Source of the DNA: CAVQGZ01 sp964356295
Lineage (GTDB): Bacteria; Actinomycetota; Actinomycetes; Jiangellales; Jiangellaceae
Assembly: GCA_964356295.1 (NCBI GenBank)
Contig: CAYHHE010000001.1
Coordinates: forward strand, 53,720-117,719
Length of the DNA stretch: 64,000 nt
Reading direction: 5' to 3'
Shown one piece after another: positions 24,736-32,842 of the stretch. Below the pieces are notes generated by a model. The model made no database searches, was not told the DNA's origin, and worked only from the letters and a program-made list of their open reading frames with translations. Position numbers and translations under genes: made by a program. Each line of letters opens with the position of its first letter. The first letter of the stretch is position 1.

Positions 24736-26718
24736 ATGACTCTCAAGCGACTGACGCGTGGCCCGTTCCTGTGGCTGGCGCTGGCCCTGATCGGCTTCCT
24801 GATCGCCAGCCAGGTCATCGGCGGCGGGAGTGGCTTCGAGCGGGTCGACACTTCCACCGCACTGACGGCGATCACCGATGGCGAGGTGAAGTCCGCCAAG
24901 ATCATCACCGGTGATCAGCAGGAGCTGCAGCTCACCCTCAAGGACGGGGACCGGATCCGGTCCTCCTACGTCGTCGGCCAGCAGGTCGACATCGGGGAGG
25001 ATCTGCAGCGGCAGGTCGACGACGGCACCCTGCCCGAGGGGTACGACGTCGAGGTGCCCAGACCAAGCGTCCTGATCACCATCCTCGGTGCGCTGCTGCC
25101 GTTCCTCCTCCTCGGTCTCATCCTGCTGTTCTTCATCAACCAGGTGCAAGGCGGCGGCAGAGGGGTGATGAGCTTCGGCAAGTCCAAGGCGAAGATGATC
25201 ACCAAGGACATGCCGCAGACGACCTTCGCCGACGTGGCCGGGTGCGACGAGGCGATCGAGGAGCTGGAGGAGATCAAGGAGTTCCTGTCGGACTCGGCGA
25301 AGTTCGTCGCGCTCGGTGCCAAGATCCCCAAGGGCGTGCTGCTCTACGGGCCACCTGGTACGGGCAAGACGTTGCTCGCCAGGGCCGTCGCCGGCGAGGC
25401 GGCCGTGCCCTTCTTCTCCATCTCAGGCTCGGACTTCGTGGAGATGTTCGTCGGCGTAGGAGCCTCGCGGGTGCGTGACCTGTTCGAGCAGGCCAAAGCC
25501 AACGCGCCGGCGATCATCTTCGTCGACGAGATCGACGCCGTCGGCCGCCACCGCGGTGCCGGGCTCGGTGGCGGGCACGACGAGCGCGAGCAGACGTTGA
25601 ACCAGATGCTGGTCGAGATGGACGGATTCGACGTCAAGACCAACGTCATTCTCATCGCCGCGACCAACCGCCCCGACATCCTCGACCCGGCACTGCTGCG
25701 GCCCGGACGGTTCGACCGGCAGATCCCGGTGGAGGCACCCGACCTCGAAGGCCGCCGGAAGATCCTCGAGGTGCACGCCAAGGGCAAGCCGCTGGACCCC
25801 GTCGTGGACCTGGCCGCCATGGCCCGTCGCACGCCCGGCTTCACCGGAGCGGACCTGGCCAACGTCCTGAACGAGGCCGCGCTGCTGGCTGCCCGACGGG
25901 GGCAGAGCATCATCGACCCCTCCGCGATGGACGAGGCGATCGACCGCGTGGTCGCCGGACCACAGAAGCGCTCGCGCCTGATGAACGACGAGGAGAAGAA
26001 GATCACCGCCTACCACGAGGGCGGTCACGCCCTCGTGGCCGCCGTCCTGCCGCACACCGCCCCGGTCCATAAGGTCACCATCCTGCCTCGTGGGCGTGCC
26101 CTGGGGTACACGATGGTGCTGCCCGAGGAGGACAAGTACTCCACGACGCGCAACGAGATGCTCGACCAGCTGGCCTACATGCTGGGCGGGCGGGCCGCGG
26201 AGGAACTGGTGTTCCACGACCCGACGACGGGGGCGGCCAACGACATCGAGAAGGCGACGTCGCTGGCCCGGCGCATGGTCACCCAGTACGGCATGACCGA
26301 GAGGCTGGGTGCGATCAAGTTCGGCTCAGATCGCGGCGAACCGTTCCTGGGCCGCGAGATCGGCCATGAGCGTGACTACTCTGAGCAGGTCGCCGCGATG
26401 GTGGACGAGGAGGTGCGGTCGCTGATCGAGACCGCCCATCAGGAGGCCTACGACATCCTGGTGGAGAACCGGCCGGTGCTCGACTCCCTGGTGACCGCGT
26501 TGCTCGAGCACGAGACCCTGGACCGCGCCCAGGTCGAACAGGTGTTCACGCCGGCGCACCGGCGTGCCCCACGACCGGCCTGGACCGGCTCACCGACCCG
26601 GATGCCCTCGGATCAGCCTCCGGTTCCCAGCCCCAAGCAGGTCGCCTCCGCCGGGGTCAACGGGCACAACCCGGTCCCCGAGCCGGTTGTCTCGCGAAGC
26701 GACAACCAGCCCGCATGA
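24736..26718 (+). CDS. ftsH: ATP-dependent zinc metalloprotease FtsH
   Basis: Membrane-anchored AAA+ protease that degrades damaged membrane and regulatory proteins as a hexamer. The 660-residue protein has a first membrane helix at about 10-28, an extracytoplasmic domain, a second helix at about 112-137, Walker A GPPGTGKT near 205, Walker B IIFVDEIDAVG and the pore motif FVEMFVGVGASRVRD. The zinc motif HEGGH is at 427-431, with an Asp ligand in AANDIEKAT near 503. The C-terminal tail is Pro-rich and disordered. ATG at 24736 begins MTLKRLTRGPFLW. The folate operon follows, with folE overlapping the ftsH stop (ATGA). Confidence 0.96.
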   Translation: MTLKRLTRGPFLWLALALIGFLIASQVIGGGSGFERVDTSTALTAITDGEVKSAKIITGDQQELQLTLKDGDRIRSSYVVGQQVDIGEDLQRQVDDGTLPEGYDVEVPRPSVLITILGALLPFLLLGLILLFFINQVQGGGRGVMSFGKSKAKMITKDMPQTTFADVAGCDEAIEELEEIKEFLSDSAKFVALGAKIPKGVLLYGPPGTGKTLLARAVAGEAAVPFFSISGSDFVEMFVGVGASRVRDLFEQAKANAPAIIFVDEIDAVGRHRGAGLGGGHDEREQTLNQMLVEMDGFDVKTNVILIAATNRPDILDPALLRPGRFDRQIPVEAPDLEGRRKILEVHAKGKPLDPVVDLAAMARRTPGFTGADLANVLNEAALLAARRGQSIIDPSAMDEAIDRVVAGPQKRSRLMNDEEKKITAYHEGGHALVAAVLPHTAPVHKVTILPRGRALGYTMVLPEEDKYSTTRNEMLDQLAYMLGGRAAEELVFHDPTTGAANDIEKATSLARRMVTQYGMTERLGAIKFGSDRGEPFLGREIGHERDYSEQVAAMVDEEVRSLIETAHQEAYDILVENRPVLDSLVTALLEHETLDRAQVEQVFTPAHRRAPRPAWTGSPTRMPSDQPPVPSPKQVASAGVNGHNPVPEPVVSRSDNQPA

Positions 26719-27287
26719 GTCAGTCGTTCGACCTGCCCCGGGTCGAGGCGGCCATACGTGAGCTGCTGGCTGGCATCGGGGAGGACCCCACCCGGGACGG
26801 GCTGCGCGCCACCCCCGCCCGGGTGGCGCGGGCCTACCAGGAGACGTTCGCCGGACTCGGCCAGGCAGCCGAGGACGTCCTGACCACGACGTTCGAGCTC
26901 GGCCACGACGAGATGGTGCTGGTGCGGAGCATCGAGACCTACTCGATGTGCGAGCACCATCTGCTGCCCTTCCACGGCGAGGCTCACGTCGGGTACATCC
27001 CCGCCGAGGACGGCCGCATCGCCGGGATCTCCAAGCTGGCTCGGCTGGTGGAGGTGTTCGCCCGACGGCCCCAGGTGCAGGAACGTCTGACATCACAGGT
27101 CGCTGATGCGATGGTCGAGATCCTCCGGCCGCAAGGGGTGATCGTCGTGCTGGACTGCGAACACCTGTGCATGTCGATGCGGGGGGTACGCAAGCCCGGA
27201 TCGCGCACCGTGACCAGTGCGGTGCGCGGTCAGCTCCTCGAGCCGAGCTCCCGCGCCGAGGCGATGTCGCTGATCCTCGGCCGGTGA
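26715..27287 (+). CDS. folE: GTP cyclohydrolase I
   Basis: First committed step of folate synthesis: GTP to 7,8-dihydroneopterin triphosphate. The 190-residue protein is normal length. It shows zinc ligands in SMCEHHLLPF near 77-86 and CEHLCMSMRG near 147-156, with GISKLARLVEVFARRPQVQERLT between as the family signature. The ATG overlaps the ftsH stop by 4 bp. Its own 3' end overlaps folP, so ftsH-folE-folP are read as one unit. Confidence 0.96.
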   Translation: MSQSFDLPRVEAAIRELLAGIGEDPTRDGLRATPARVARAYQETFAGLGQAAEDVLTTTFELGHDEMVLVRSIETYSMCEHHLLPFHGEAHVGYIPAEDGRIAGISKLARLVEVFARRPQVQERLTSQVADAMVEILRPQGVIVVLDCEHLCMSMRGVRKPGSRTVTSAVRGQLLEPSSRAEAMSLILGR

Positions 27288-28120
27288 GCGCCGTTGCCGG
27301 CCTGCCAAGCGCCGACCGCTGCCTGGTGATGGGCGTCGTCAACGTCACGCCCGACTCCTTCTCCGACGGCGGACGGTGGGTCGAGACCGCCGACGCGGCT
27401 GCTCATGGTGCCCTGCTGGTCGAGCAGGGCGCGGACCTGATCGATGTCGGTGGCGAGTCGACGCGCCCGGGTGCGCAGCGACCGAGTGCCGCCGAGGAGC
27501 GGGACCGGGTGGTCCCCGTCGTGGACGCGCTGGCGCAGCGCGGTTGCGCGGTCACCGTGGACAGCATGCGCGCCGACGTGGCAGCCGCTGCGCTGGACGC
27601 AGGTGCCCGGGCGGTCAATGACGTCTCGGGGGGCCTGGCCGACCCGTCGATGCTGCCGACGGTCGCCGAGCGCGGCGTGCCGGTGGTGCTCATGCACTGG
27701 CGCGGGCAGTCGGTGGACATGCAGCGCCGGGCCCGTTACGGCGACGTGGTCGCCGAGGTGCGCGACCACCTCATGACCCGGGTCGATGCCGCCCTGGCTG
27801 CCGGCGTGGCCGGGGACCGCATCGTCATCGATCCCGGGCTGGGCTTCGGCAAGACCCCTGAGCACAACTGGGCGCTGCTGAACCGGCTCGACGTCATGGT
27901 GGACCTGGGTCTACCCGTGCTCGTGGGCGCCTCGCGCAAGAGCTTCCTCGGAGACCTGCTCGTCGAGTCCGGCGCCCCGCGAGCGGTCCAGGACAGGGAG
28001 GACGCCACCACAGCGGTGTCCACGCTCGCCGCGGCGGCAGGCGCCTGGGCGGTGCGCGTCCACCAGCCGCGTCCCTCGGCGGACGCGGTGCGCGTGGCCG
28101 CTCGTTGGGCCCGCGGCTGA
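27284..28120 (+). CDS. folP: Dihydropteroate synthase
   Basis: Joins hydroxymethyldihydropterin pyrophosphate to p-aminobenzoate, the sulfonamide target. The 278-residue TIM-barrel protein has MGVVNVTPDSFSDGG near 17-31, VGGESTRPGA near 59-68, VTVDSMRADVAAAAL and NDVSGG in the middle, VIDPGLGFGKTPEHN near 183-197 and GASRKSFLG near 215. GTG at 27284 overlaps the folE stop (GTGA). folB follows after 28 bp. Nothing unusual is seen in the loops where resistance changes occur in other species. Confidence 0.96.
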   Translation: MSAVAGLPSADRCLVMGVVNVTPDSFSDGGRWVETADAAAHGALLVEQGADLIDVGGESTRPGAQRPSAAEERDRVVPVVDALAQRGCAVTVDSMRADVAAAALDAGARAVNDVSGGLADPSMLPTVAERGVPVVLMHWRGQSVDMQRRARYGDVVAEVRDHLMTRVDAALAAGVAGDRIVIDPGLGFGKTPEHNWALLNRLDVMVDLGLPVLVGASRKSFLGDLLVESGAPRAVQDREDATTAVSTLAAAAGAWAVRVHQPRPSADAVRVAARWARG

Positions 28121-28148
28121 GGTCGGGGCGGCGGCTAACCTCGGCCGG

Positions 28149-28514
28149 GTGAGTAGCGACAGGGTCGTGCTGCGCGGGCTGCGGGGGTACGGCCGCCACG
28201 GGGTGCTGGAGTCTGAGCGAGTGCTCGGCCAGACCTTCGTTGTCGACGTCGCCATCGAGCTCGACACCACGCAGGCTGCGCAGTCCGACGACGTCGAGCA
28301 CACCGTCGACTACGGTGTGGTGGCACGTTCGGTCCTGGACGTCGTCGAGGGTGAGCCCGTCGCCCTGCTGGAGCGGCTGGCGCAACGCATCTGCGACGCC
28401 GTCCTCGCCCACCCGCGGGCGGACGCTGTAGACGTGACCGTGCACAAGCCGTCGGCACCCGTCCCGGTGCCGTTCGATGACATCTCCTTGACCATCCGGA
28501 GGACCCGCGCGTGA
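28149..28514 (+). CDS. folB: Dihydroneopterin aldolase
   Basis: Converts dihydroneopterin to 6-hydroxymethyldihydropterin and glycolaldehyde. The 121-residue protein has the family start DRVVLRGLRGYGRHGVLESER with the catalytic-region GxxGVLxxER, the TVDYGVVARSVLDVVEG middle (Tyr near 58) and the C-terminal VTVHKPSAPVPVPFDDISLT with the conserved Lys. The GTG start is close behind folP, and the 3' end overlaps the folK GTG by 4 bp. Confidence 0.95.
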   Translation: MSSDRVVLRGLRGYGRHGVLESERVLGQTFVVDVAIELDTTQAAQSDDVEHTVDYGVVARSVLDVVEGEPVALLERLAQRICDAVLAHPRADAVDVTVHKPSAPVPVPFDDISLTIRRTRA

Positions 28515-29077
28515 CTCCTGTCCCCAACCCCTTCGTGATCGACGCCGACACCCTCACCGGCGAGCTCCGGCCGGTCCGCCGGGTGGCCCTAGGCCTGGGC
28601 AGCAACCTGGGTGACCGCCTGGAGTACCTGCAGGCGGCGGTGGACACCCTCACCGAGACCCCGGACATCGTCCCGGTCGCGGTCTCGCCGGTCTACGAGA
28701 CCGAGCCGGTCGGTGGCCCGCAGGGTCAGCCGGCGTTCCTCAACGCGGTGCTGCTGCTGGACACCATGCTGTCTGCCCGGAGGCTGGTCGAACGCGCCTT
28801 CGCCGTCGAGGACGCCTACGGGCGCTCCCGAGAGCAGGTGTGGGGTCCGCGCACGCTCGACGTGGACGTCCTCGCCGTCGGTTCGGAGACCATCGACGAA
28901 CCCGGGCTGACCGTCCCGCACCCGCTCATCGCCGAGCGCGGGTTCGTGCTGCAGCCGTGGGCCGACGTCGACCCGGACTTCGAGATCCCGGGCCTGGGCC
29001 GGGTGAAGGACCTCGCCGACCGGGTCGGTCACGTCGGCATCGTCAAGACCGACCTGTACCTGCTGCTGCCTGGCTGA
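28511..29077 (+). CDS. folK: 2-amino-4-hydroxy-6-hydroxymethyldihydropteridine diphosphokinase
   Basis: Transfers pyrophosphate from ATP to hydroxymethyldihydropterin, supplying FolP. The 188-residue protein has VALGLGSNLGDRLEYLQAAV near 28-47, VSPVYETEPVGGPQGQPAFLNAV near 60-82, WGPRTLDVDVLAVG near 113-126 (magnesium aspartates) and VPHPLIAERGFVLQPWAD near 135-152. A 20-residue N-terminal extension precedes the core. GTG at 28511 overlaps folB. The DUF3180 gene follows after 18 bp, as in most actinobacterial folate operons. Confidence 0.95.
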   Translation: MTPVPNPFVIDADTLTGELRPVRRVALGLGSNLGDRLEYLQAAVDTLTETPDIVPVAVSPVYETEPVGGPQGQPAFLNAVLLLDTMLSARRLVERAFAVEDAYGRSREQVWGPRTLDVDVLAVGSETIDEPGLTVPHPLIAERGFVLQPWADVDPDFEIPGLGRVKDLADRVGHVGIVKTDLYLLLPG

Positions 29078-29095
29078 TCGTTCGACAGGCCAAGC

Positions 29096-29563
29096 GTGAC
29101 TCCGACCCGTCCCAGCACCCTGCTGATCGCGGGGGTCGGCGGCGTGGTCGCGGGGTACGCGGTCACCAGCCTCCTGGACAGCCTGGGGTACGGGCTGCCA
29201 CGGGTGTCCTGGGTGGGCATCGGCCTGCTGCTGTTCCTGGCCGTGCTCCTGCTCGTGGCCAGCCGCCGGGTGCGCGGCTGGGTGAGCGGGGACCGGCCGC
29301 AGGCCCCAGGCGACGCCCTCACCATGGGCCGGCTGGTGGCACTGGCCATGGCCAGCTCGGTGTTCGGTGCGGCGATGACCGGTGTCTACCTGGGTGTGGC
29401 GGCGGTCGGGCTGGACCGGCTGAGCACCGAGTACGGGCGCGCGCACGTGCTGTGGGCGGTCGGCGGCGCGGTCGCCGCCGCCGCAGTCCTGGCGGCAGCC
29501 CTCGTCCTCGAACGGTCCTGCCGGCTGCCGGGGGATGGTGAGCGGGGGGCCGAGCCCGGCTGA
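29096..29563 (+). CDS. DUF3180 membrane protein
   Basis: A 155-residue actinobacterial membrane protein of unknown function, almost always encoded right after folK. Four hydrophobic helices are visible: about 8-28, 40-58, 80-104 and 118-142. The first helix is preceded by TPRPSTLLIAG and the third by a conserved LTMGRLVALAMASS segment, the family landmark. It is probably an inner-membrane protein with both ends in the cytoplasm. It is the last gene of the folate operon; a 678-bp stretch without a confident gene follows. Confidence 0.85.
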   Translation: MTPTRPSTLLIAGVGGVVAGYAVTSLLDSLGYGLPRVSWVGIGLLLFLAVLLLVASRRVRGWVSGDRPQAPGDALTMGRLVALAMASSVFGAAMTGVYLGVAAVGLDRLSTEYGRAHVLWAVGGAVAAAAVLAAALVLERSCRLPGDGERGAEPG

Positions 29564-29591
29564 TGTCGCCCCCGCTGTGGAAGGCCGCATG

Positions 29592-29788
29592 GGCGCAGAG
29601 CCGCCGGTCGTGACGCTGAACGCCCATGCGATCGGCTTCCGGGACGCCCTGGTCATCGGCCTCGACGCGAGGCTCGCCGACGAGGTCGACGCCCGGGCGT
29701 CGCCACGACGGGATCGACCACCTACCGGCTGCTGCATGCTGCAGGCCGCCCGGTGCTCGTCGTGCCCATTGACCTCACGGTTTCGTGA
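29592..29788 (+). pseudogene. Possible frameshifted gene remnant
   Basis: No intact gene is convincing here. One frame reads VVTLNAHAIGFRDALVIGLD from about 29605, and a second frame near 29710-29788 reads TGSTTYRLLHAAGRPVLVVP before a stop. The latter resembles the C-terminal end of universal-stress-type domains (RLLHHA..PVLVVP). Joining the two needs a frameshift. This could equally be noise from GC-rich DNA, so treat it as a weak hint of a decayed gene between DUF3180 and the repeats. Confidence 0.2.
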
Positions 29789-29910
29789 TCTCGGGTGGGG
29801 CTGAGCAGGTGGCGGGGTCCTGGCCAGGAGCCTCGATCCCGGGGCGTGACCCCGGTGCCGCACTGCGTGTCCGGTTCATGGTCGGATCGATAGCGCGGTC
29901 GGTGTGGCCT

Positions 29911-30125
29911 CGGTCGTGATCAGGGCGGGGTTGTAGGGCCTCGAGCATGATCACGGCGCCCCAGGTGTGGTGGATCGTCGCGTCAGAGCGCCGTAGGTGT
30001 CGCTATGACGACACCTACGGCGCCCTGATCATCACGACCACCACCGCGCAGGCGCCCTGATCATGCTCCAGCCACCACCAGGGCGCCCTGATCAAGGGTC
30101 AGCCACCACCAGGGCGCCCTGATCA
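29911..30125. repeat. Long imperfect palindrome with phased TGATCA units (locus A)
   Basis: The sequence is nearly mirror-symmetrical about 30005.5. TGATCA occurs at 29917-29922 and 29948-29953 on the left, and at 30026-30031, 30058-30063, 30089-30094 and 30120-30125 on the right. Left sites lie 55 and 86 bp from the centre and are mirrored by right sites at 55 and 86; the site at +23 has a degenerate mirror near 29980. Units on one arm are 31-32 bp apart and carry GGCGCCCTGATCA with a CCACCACC spacer. The rest of 29789-30241 has no gene. The function is unknown. Confidence 0.85.
29988..30023. repeat. Central hairpin of locus A
   Basis: GCGCCGTAGGTGTCG at 29988-30002 is perfectly inverted at 30009-30023, leaving the six-base loop CTATGA. 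The same loop and inner stem (AGGTG-CGCTAT-ACGACACCT) recur at 41474-41495, showing a shared element. Confidence 0.9.
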
Positions 30126-30241
30126 TGGCTGGGGTGGGGAGAGCACCGGCAGTCAGCCGCAGGTGGACGCCCGCAGGGCCATGGCTCGGGCTCTCGCCCA
30201 TGGACGCCGCGGGTCCCCACCACGATCGCGAAACCCCGAGG

Positions 30242-31417
30242 CTAGATCGTCCCCACCGTCTGCACCGTGATCAGGTGCGGGGCGGTGTCTCGGGCGTCCG
30301 CCTCCACCGAGCGACGCAGCGCGGCGTGCATCGTGGTGGGGGTGAGAACTCCCAGGTAGGTGTCGTCGCCTGGGTCGAGCACCGCGATCCATCCGGCGTC
30401 GTGCTGCAGCATCAGACCGAAGGCGTGCTTGAGCGAGTCGCCGAGGTGGATGGATGCCTCCATCGGCCGGGTCCAGCGCCGCACCGGGCCCGCTCGCCGC
30501 GCCCCGGACTCCGCGTCGGCCAGCCCTACCCACCCGACCAGACGATCCTGCCCGTCCAGCACGACCGCCCACCGGGAGTCCGCGCCGCGCATCGAGTCCT
30601 CCGCCACCTCCCAGTCGCTGGTGTCGGTGACGACCGGAGGACGATCGACGTCGGCCTCGATGACCGGGGTGACGGCCAGTCGCTTCAGGCCCCGGTCGGC
30701 GCCGACGAACTCGGCGACGAAGGGGGTGGCCGGAGAACCCAGGATGGCCGCCGGGGAGTCGTACTGCTCGAGCCGACCACCCTGGGAGAGCACGGCCACC
30801 CGGTCACCGAGCCGCACCGCTTCCTCGATGTCGTGAGTGACGAACAGGACGGTCGTTGCGACCTCGGCCTGCAGTCGCAGGAACTCCTCCTGCAGCTGGC
30901 CCCGCACGATCGGGTCCACGGCGCTGAACGGCTCGTCCATGAGCAGGACGGGAGGGTCGGCGGCCAGCGCGCGGGCCACCCCGACGCGCTGCCGCTGCCC
31001 GCCGGACAGCTCGTGCGGGTAGCGCGGGCCATGGCGGCGCCTGTCGAGCCCGACCAGGTCGAGCAGTTCCTCCGCTCGGGCCTGCGCGTCACGGCGGGGC
31101 CAGCCGAGCAGGTCGGGGACCGTGCTGACGTTCTGGAGCACCGTGCGGTGCGGGAAGAGCCCCACGTGCTGGATGACGTACCCGATCCGGCGCCGCAGCT
31201 CCACCGGGTCGGTCTCGGCGACGTCCTTGCCGTCCAGCATGACGCGTCCCGACGACGGGTCCACCAGACGGTTGACCATGCGCATGGACGTGGTCTTGCC
31301 GCAGCCCGACGGGCCCACCAGCACCACGATCTCGCCCCGCTGCACCGTCAGGCTCAGCCCGTCGACCGCGGTCGTCCCGTCCGGGTAGGTCTTGGTGACC
31401 CGGTCGAACTCGATCAT
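30242..31417 (-). CDS. Glycine betaine/choline/proline-type ABC transporter ATPase with CBS domains (OpuCA/ProV-like)
   Basis: ATPase of a compatible-solute importer. The 391-residue protein has Walker A GPSGCGKTT at 35-43, the signature ELSGGQRQRVGVARAL near 134, Walker B VLLMDEPFSAVDP and the switch His in FVTHDIEEAV. It also has a C-terminal pair of CBS-like domains at about 265-385, the family's regulatory part. ATG at 31417 begins MIEFDRVTKTY. It is transcribed divergently from its two permeases across 48 bp, whereas opuC operons usually run one way. CBS domains of OpuCA homologues bind c-di-AMP in some Firmicutes; a DisA synthase lies 16 kb downstream. Confidence 0.88.
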   Translation of the reverse strand: MIEFDRVTKTYPDGTTAVDGLSLTVQRGEIVVLVGPSGCGKTTSMRMVNRLVDPSSGRVMLDGKDVAETDPVELRRRIGYVIQHVGLFPHRTVLQNVSTVPDLLGWPRRDAQARAEELLDLVGLDRRRHGPRYPHELSGGQRQRVGVARALAADPPVLLMDEPFSAVDPIVRGQLQEEFLRLQAEVATTVLFVTHDIEEAVRLGDRVAVLSQGGRLEQYDSPAAILGSPATPFVAEFVGADRGLKRLAVTPVIEADVDRPPVVTDTSDWEVAEDSMRGADSRWAVVLDGQDRLVGWVGLADAESGARRAGPVRRWTRPMEASIHLGDSLKHAFGLMLQHDAGWIAVLDPGDDTYLGVLTPTTMHAALRRSVEADARDTAPHLITVQTVGTI

Positions 31418-31465
31418 CGGGGCGGCGCCGCCTGCCGGGACCGCAGACGGTCCGGTAGCGTCGTC

Positions 31466-32164
31466 ATGGTGGTCGGCCACGGGATCACCCTGTCCGAGAG
31501 CTGCCTGACGCGCAACGACTGGATCTGCTGGGAATACGTCCGCACCCGTTCCGACGAGCTGGTCGAGGCGACCGTCGCGCACGTGACGCTGGCCGTCGTC
31601 GCCGTCGTGGTCGCCTGCCTGACGGCCGTCCCGCTGGCACTGCTGGCCCGCCGACAACCAGCGCTGCGTCAGCCGATCGAGGGCACCGCAGCGATCATCT
31701 ACACGATCCCGTCGCTGGCGCTGTTCGCGGTGCTCGTGCCGTTCACCGGGTTGTCAGCGGTGACCGTGGTCATCGGCCTGGTGCTGTACGCACAGACGAT
31801 CCTCATCCGCGCGCTGCTCGTCGGGTTGGCGGCAGTGCCGCCCGACGTCCGGGACGCCGCGGTCGGGATGGGCTTCGGGCCGGCCAGGCTGCTGCTCACC
31901 GTCGAGGCGCCGCTGGCCACCCCGACGATCATGGCCGGGCTGCGGGTGGCAGCGGTGTCTACGGTCGCGCTGACTACCGTGGGGGCGATCATCGGGCACG
32001 GCGGGCTGGGCAACCTCATCTATGCGGGGTTGCGCTCGGTGTTCCGCGCCGAGGTGTTGACCGCGTCCGTGCTGTGCGTGGTGCTGGCCGTGCTCGCGGA
32101 CCTGGCACTCGTCGGACTTCAGCGCTTGCTCACACCCTGGCGGCGCACCGTGGGAGTGAGCTGA
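31466..32164 (+). CDS. Osmoprotectant ABC transporter permease (OpuCB-like)
   Basis: One of two membrane subunits of the solute importer. The 232-residue protein begins with a short polar segment (SESCLTRNDWICWEYV), then has about six hydrophobic helices. Its EAA-type loop for ATPase contact is around DVRDAAVGMGFGPARLLLTVEAPLATP near 130-156. The ATG at 31466 is 48 bp from the divergent ATPase start. The second permease starts 2 bp after its stop, and the binding-protein gene comes next, so the three form one unit. Confidence 0.87.
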   Translation: MVVGHGITLSESCLTRNDWICWEYVRTRSDELVEATVAHVTLAVVAVVVACLTAVPLALLARRQPALRQPIEGTAAIIYTIPSLALFAVLVPFTGLSAVTVVIGLVLYAQTILIRALLVGLAAVPPDVRDAAVGMGFGPARLLLTVEAPLATPTIMAGLRVAAVSTVALTTVGAIIGHGGLGNLIYAGLRSVFRAEVLTASVLCVVLAVLADLALVGLQRLLTPWRRTVGVS

Positions 32165-32166
32165 CG

Positions 32167-32823
32167 ATGGGCTTGCCGTCTGAGCTGCTCGCCTGGTTCA
32201 GCGACCCGGAGAACTGGGTCGGCCCCGGTGGTGTCCTGGTCCGCACCGTCGAGCACGTCGGGCTGACCGCGGCCTCGGTCGGTCTGGCGTGCCTGGTCGC
32301 GATCCCCCTGGGGCTGTGGCTGGGTCACACCGGTCGCGGGGGCACCTTGGCCATCAACGTCTCCAACGTCGGACGGGCCGTGCCCACCTTCGCCGTCCTG
32401 GTGATCCTGGCCCTCGGCCCGCTCGGGCTGTCGATCTGGTCCACCCTGGTCGCACTGGTGCTGTTCGCGGTGCCTCCGATCCTCACCAACGTCTACGTCG
32501 GCGTCCGGGAGGTCGACCAGGACGCTCGTGCCGCCGCGGTGGGCATGGGCATGTCCGGAAGCCAGGTGCTGCAGCGCGTCGAGCTGCCGCTGGCGACACC
32601 GCTGGTGGTCGTGGGCGTCCGGTTGGCGACCCTTCAGGTGATCGCCACGGCCACGATCGCCGCGCTGGTGGCCGGGCCGGGGCTGGGCCGCATCATCACC
32701 GCAGGCTTCGGTCGGCAGGACCAGGCCCAGATCGTCGCCGGCGCGCTCCTGGTCGCCGTGCTCGCCCTGGCCACCGAGTTGGCCTTCACCCGCGTGCAGC
32801 GACGCGGTCGCCGGATCGGATGA
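32167..32823 (+). CDS. Osmoprotectant ABC transporter permease (OpuCD-like)
   Basis: Second membrane subunit of the same importer, 218 residues, about six hydrophobic helices. The EAA-type loop reads DQDARAAAVGMGMSGSQVLQRVELPLATPLV near 118-148 and closely parallels that of the preceding permease, which implies a heterodimeric channel. ATG at 32167 follows the previous stop by 2 bp. The lipoprotein gene begins 19 bp after its end. Confidence 0.87.
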   Translation: MGLPSELLAWFSDPENWVGPGGVLVRTVEHVGLTAASVGLACLVAIPLGLWLGHTGRGGTLAINVSNVGRAVPTFAVLVILALGPLGLSIWSTLVALVLFAVPPILTNVYVGVREVDQDARAAAVGMGMSGSQVLQRVELPLATPLVVVGVRLATLQVIATATIAALVAGPGLGRIITAGFGRQDQAQIVAGALLVAVLALATELAFTRVQRRGRRIG

Positions 32824-32842
32824 TGTCGTGTTGCATGGTCGC

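Noticed and set aside
29535..29804. Intact 89-codon hypothetical gene after DUF3180
   Set aside because: No ribosome site, overlaps the DUF3180 end, ends in unrelated composition, and a better domain-like match lies in a different frame. Recorded only as a weak pseudogene hint.
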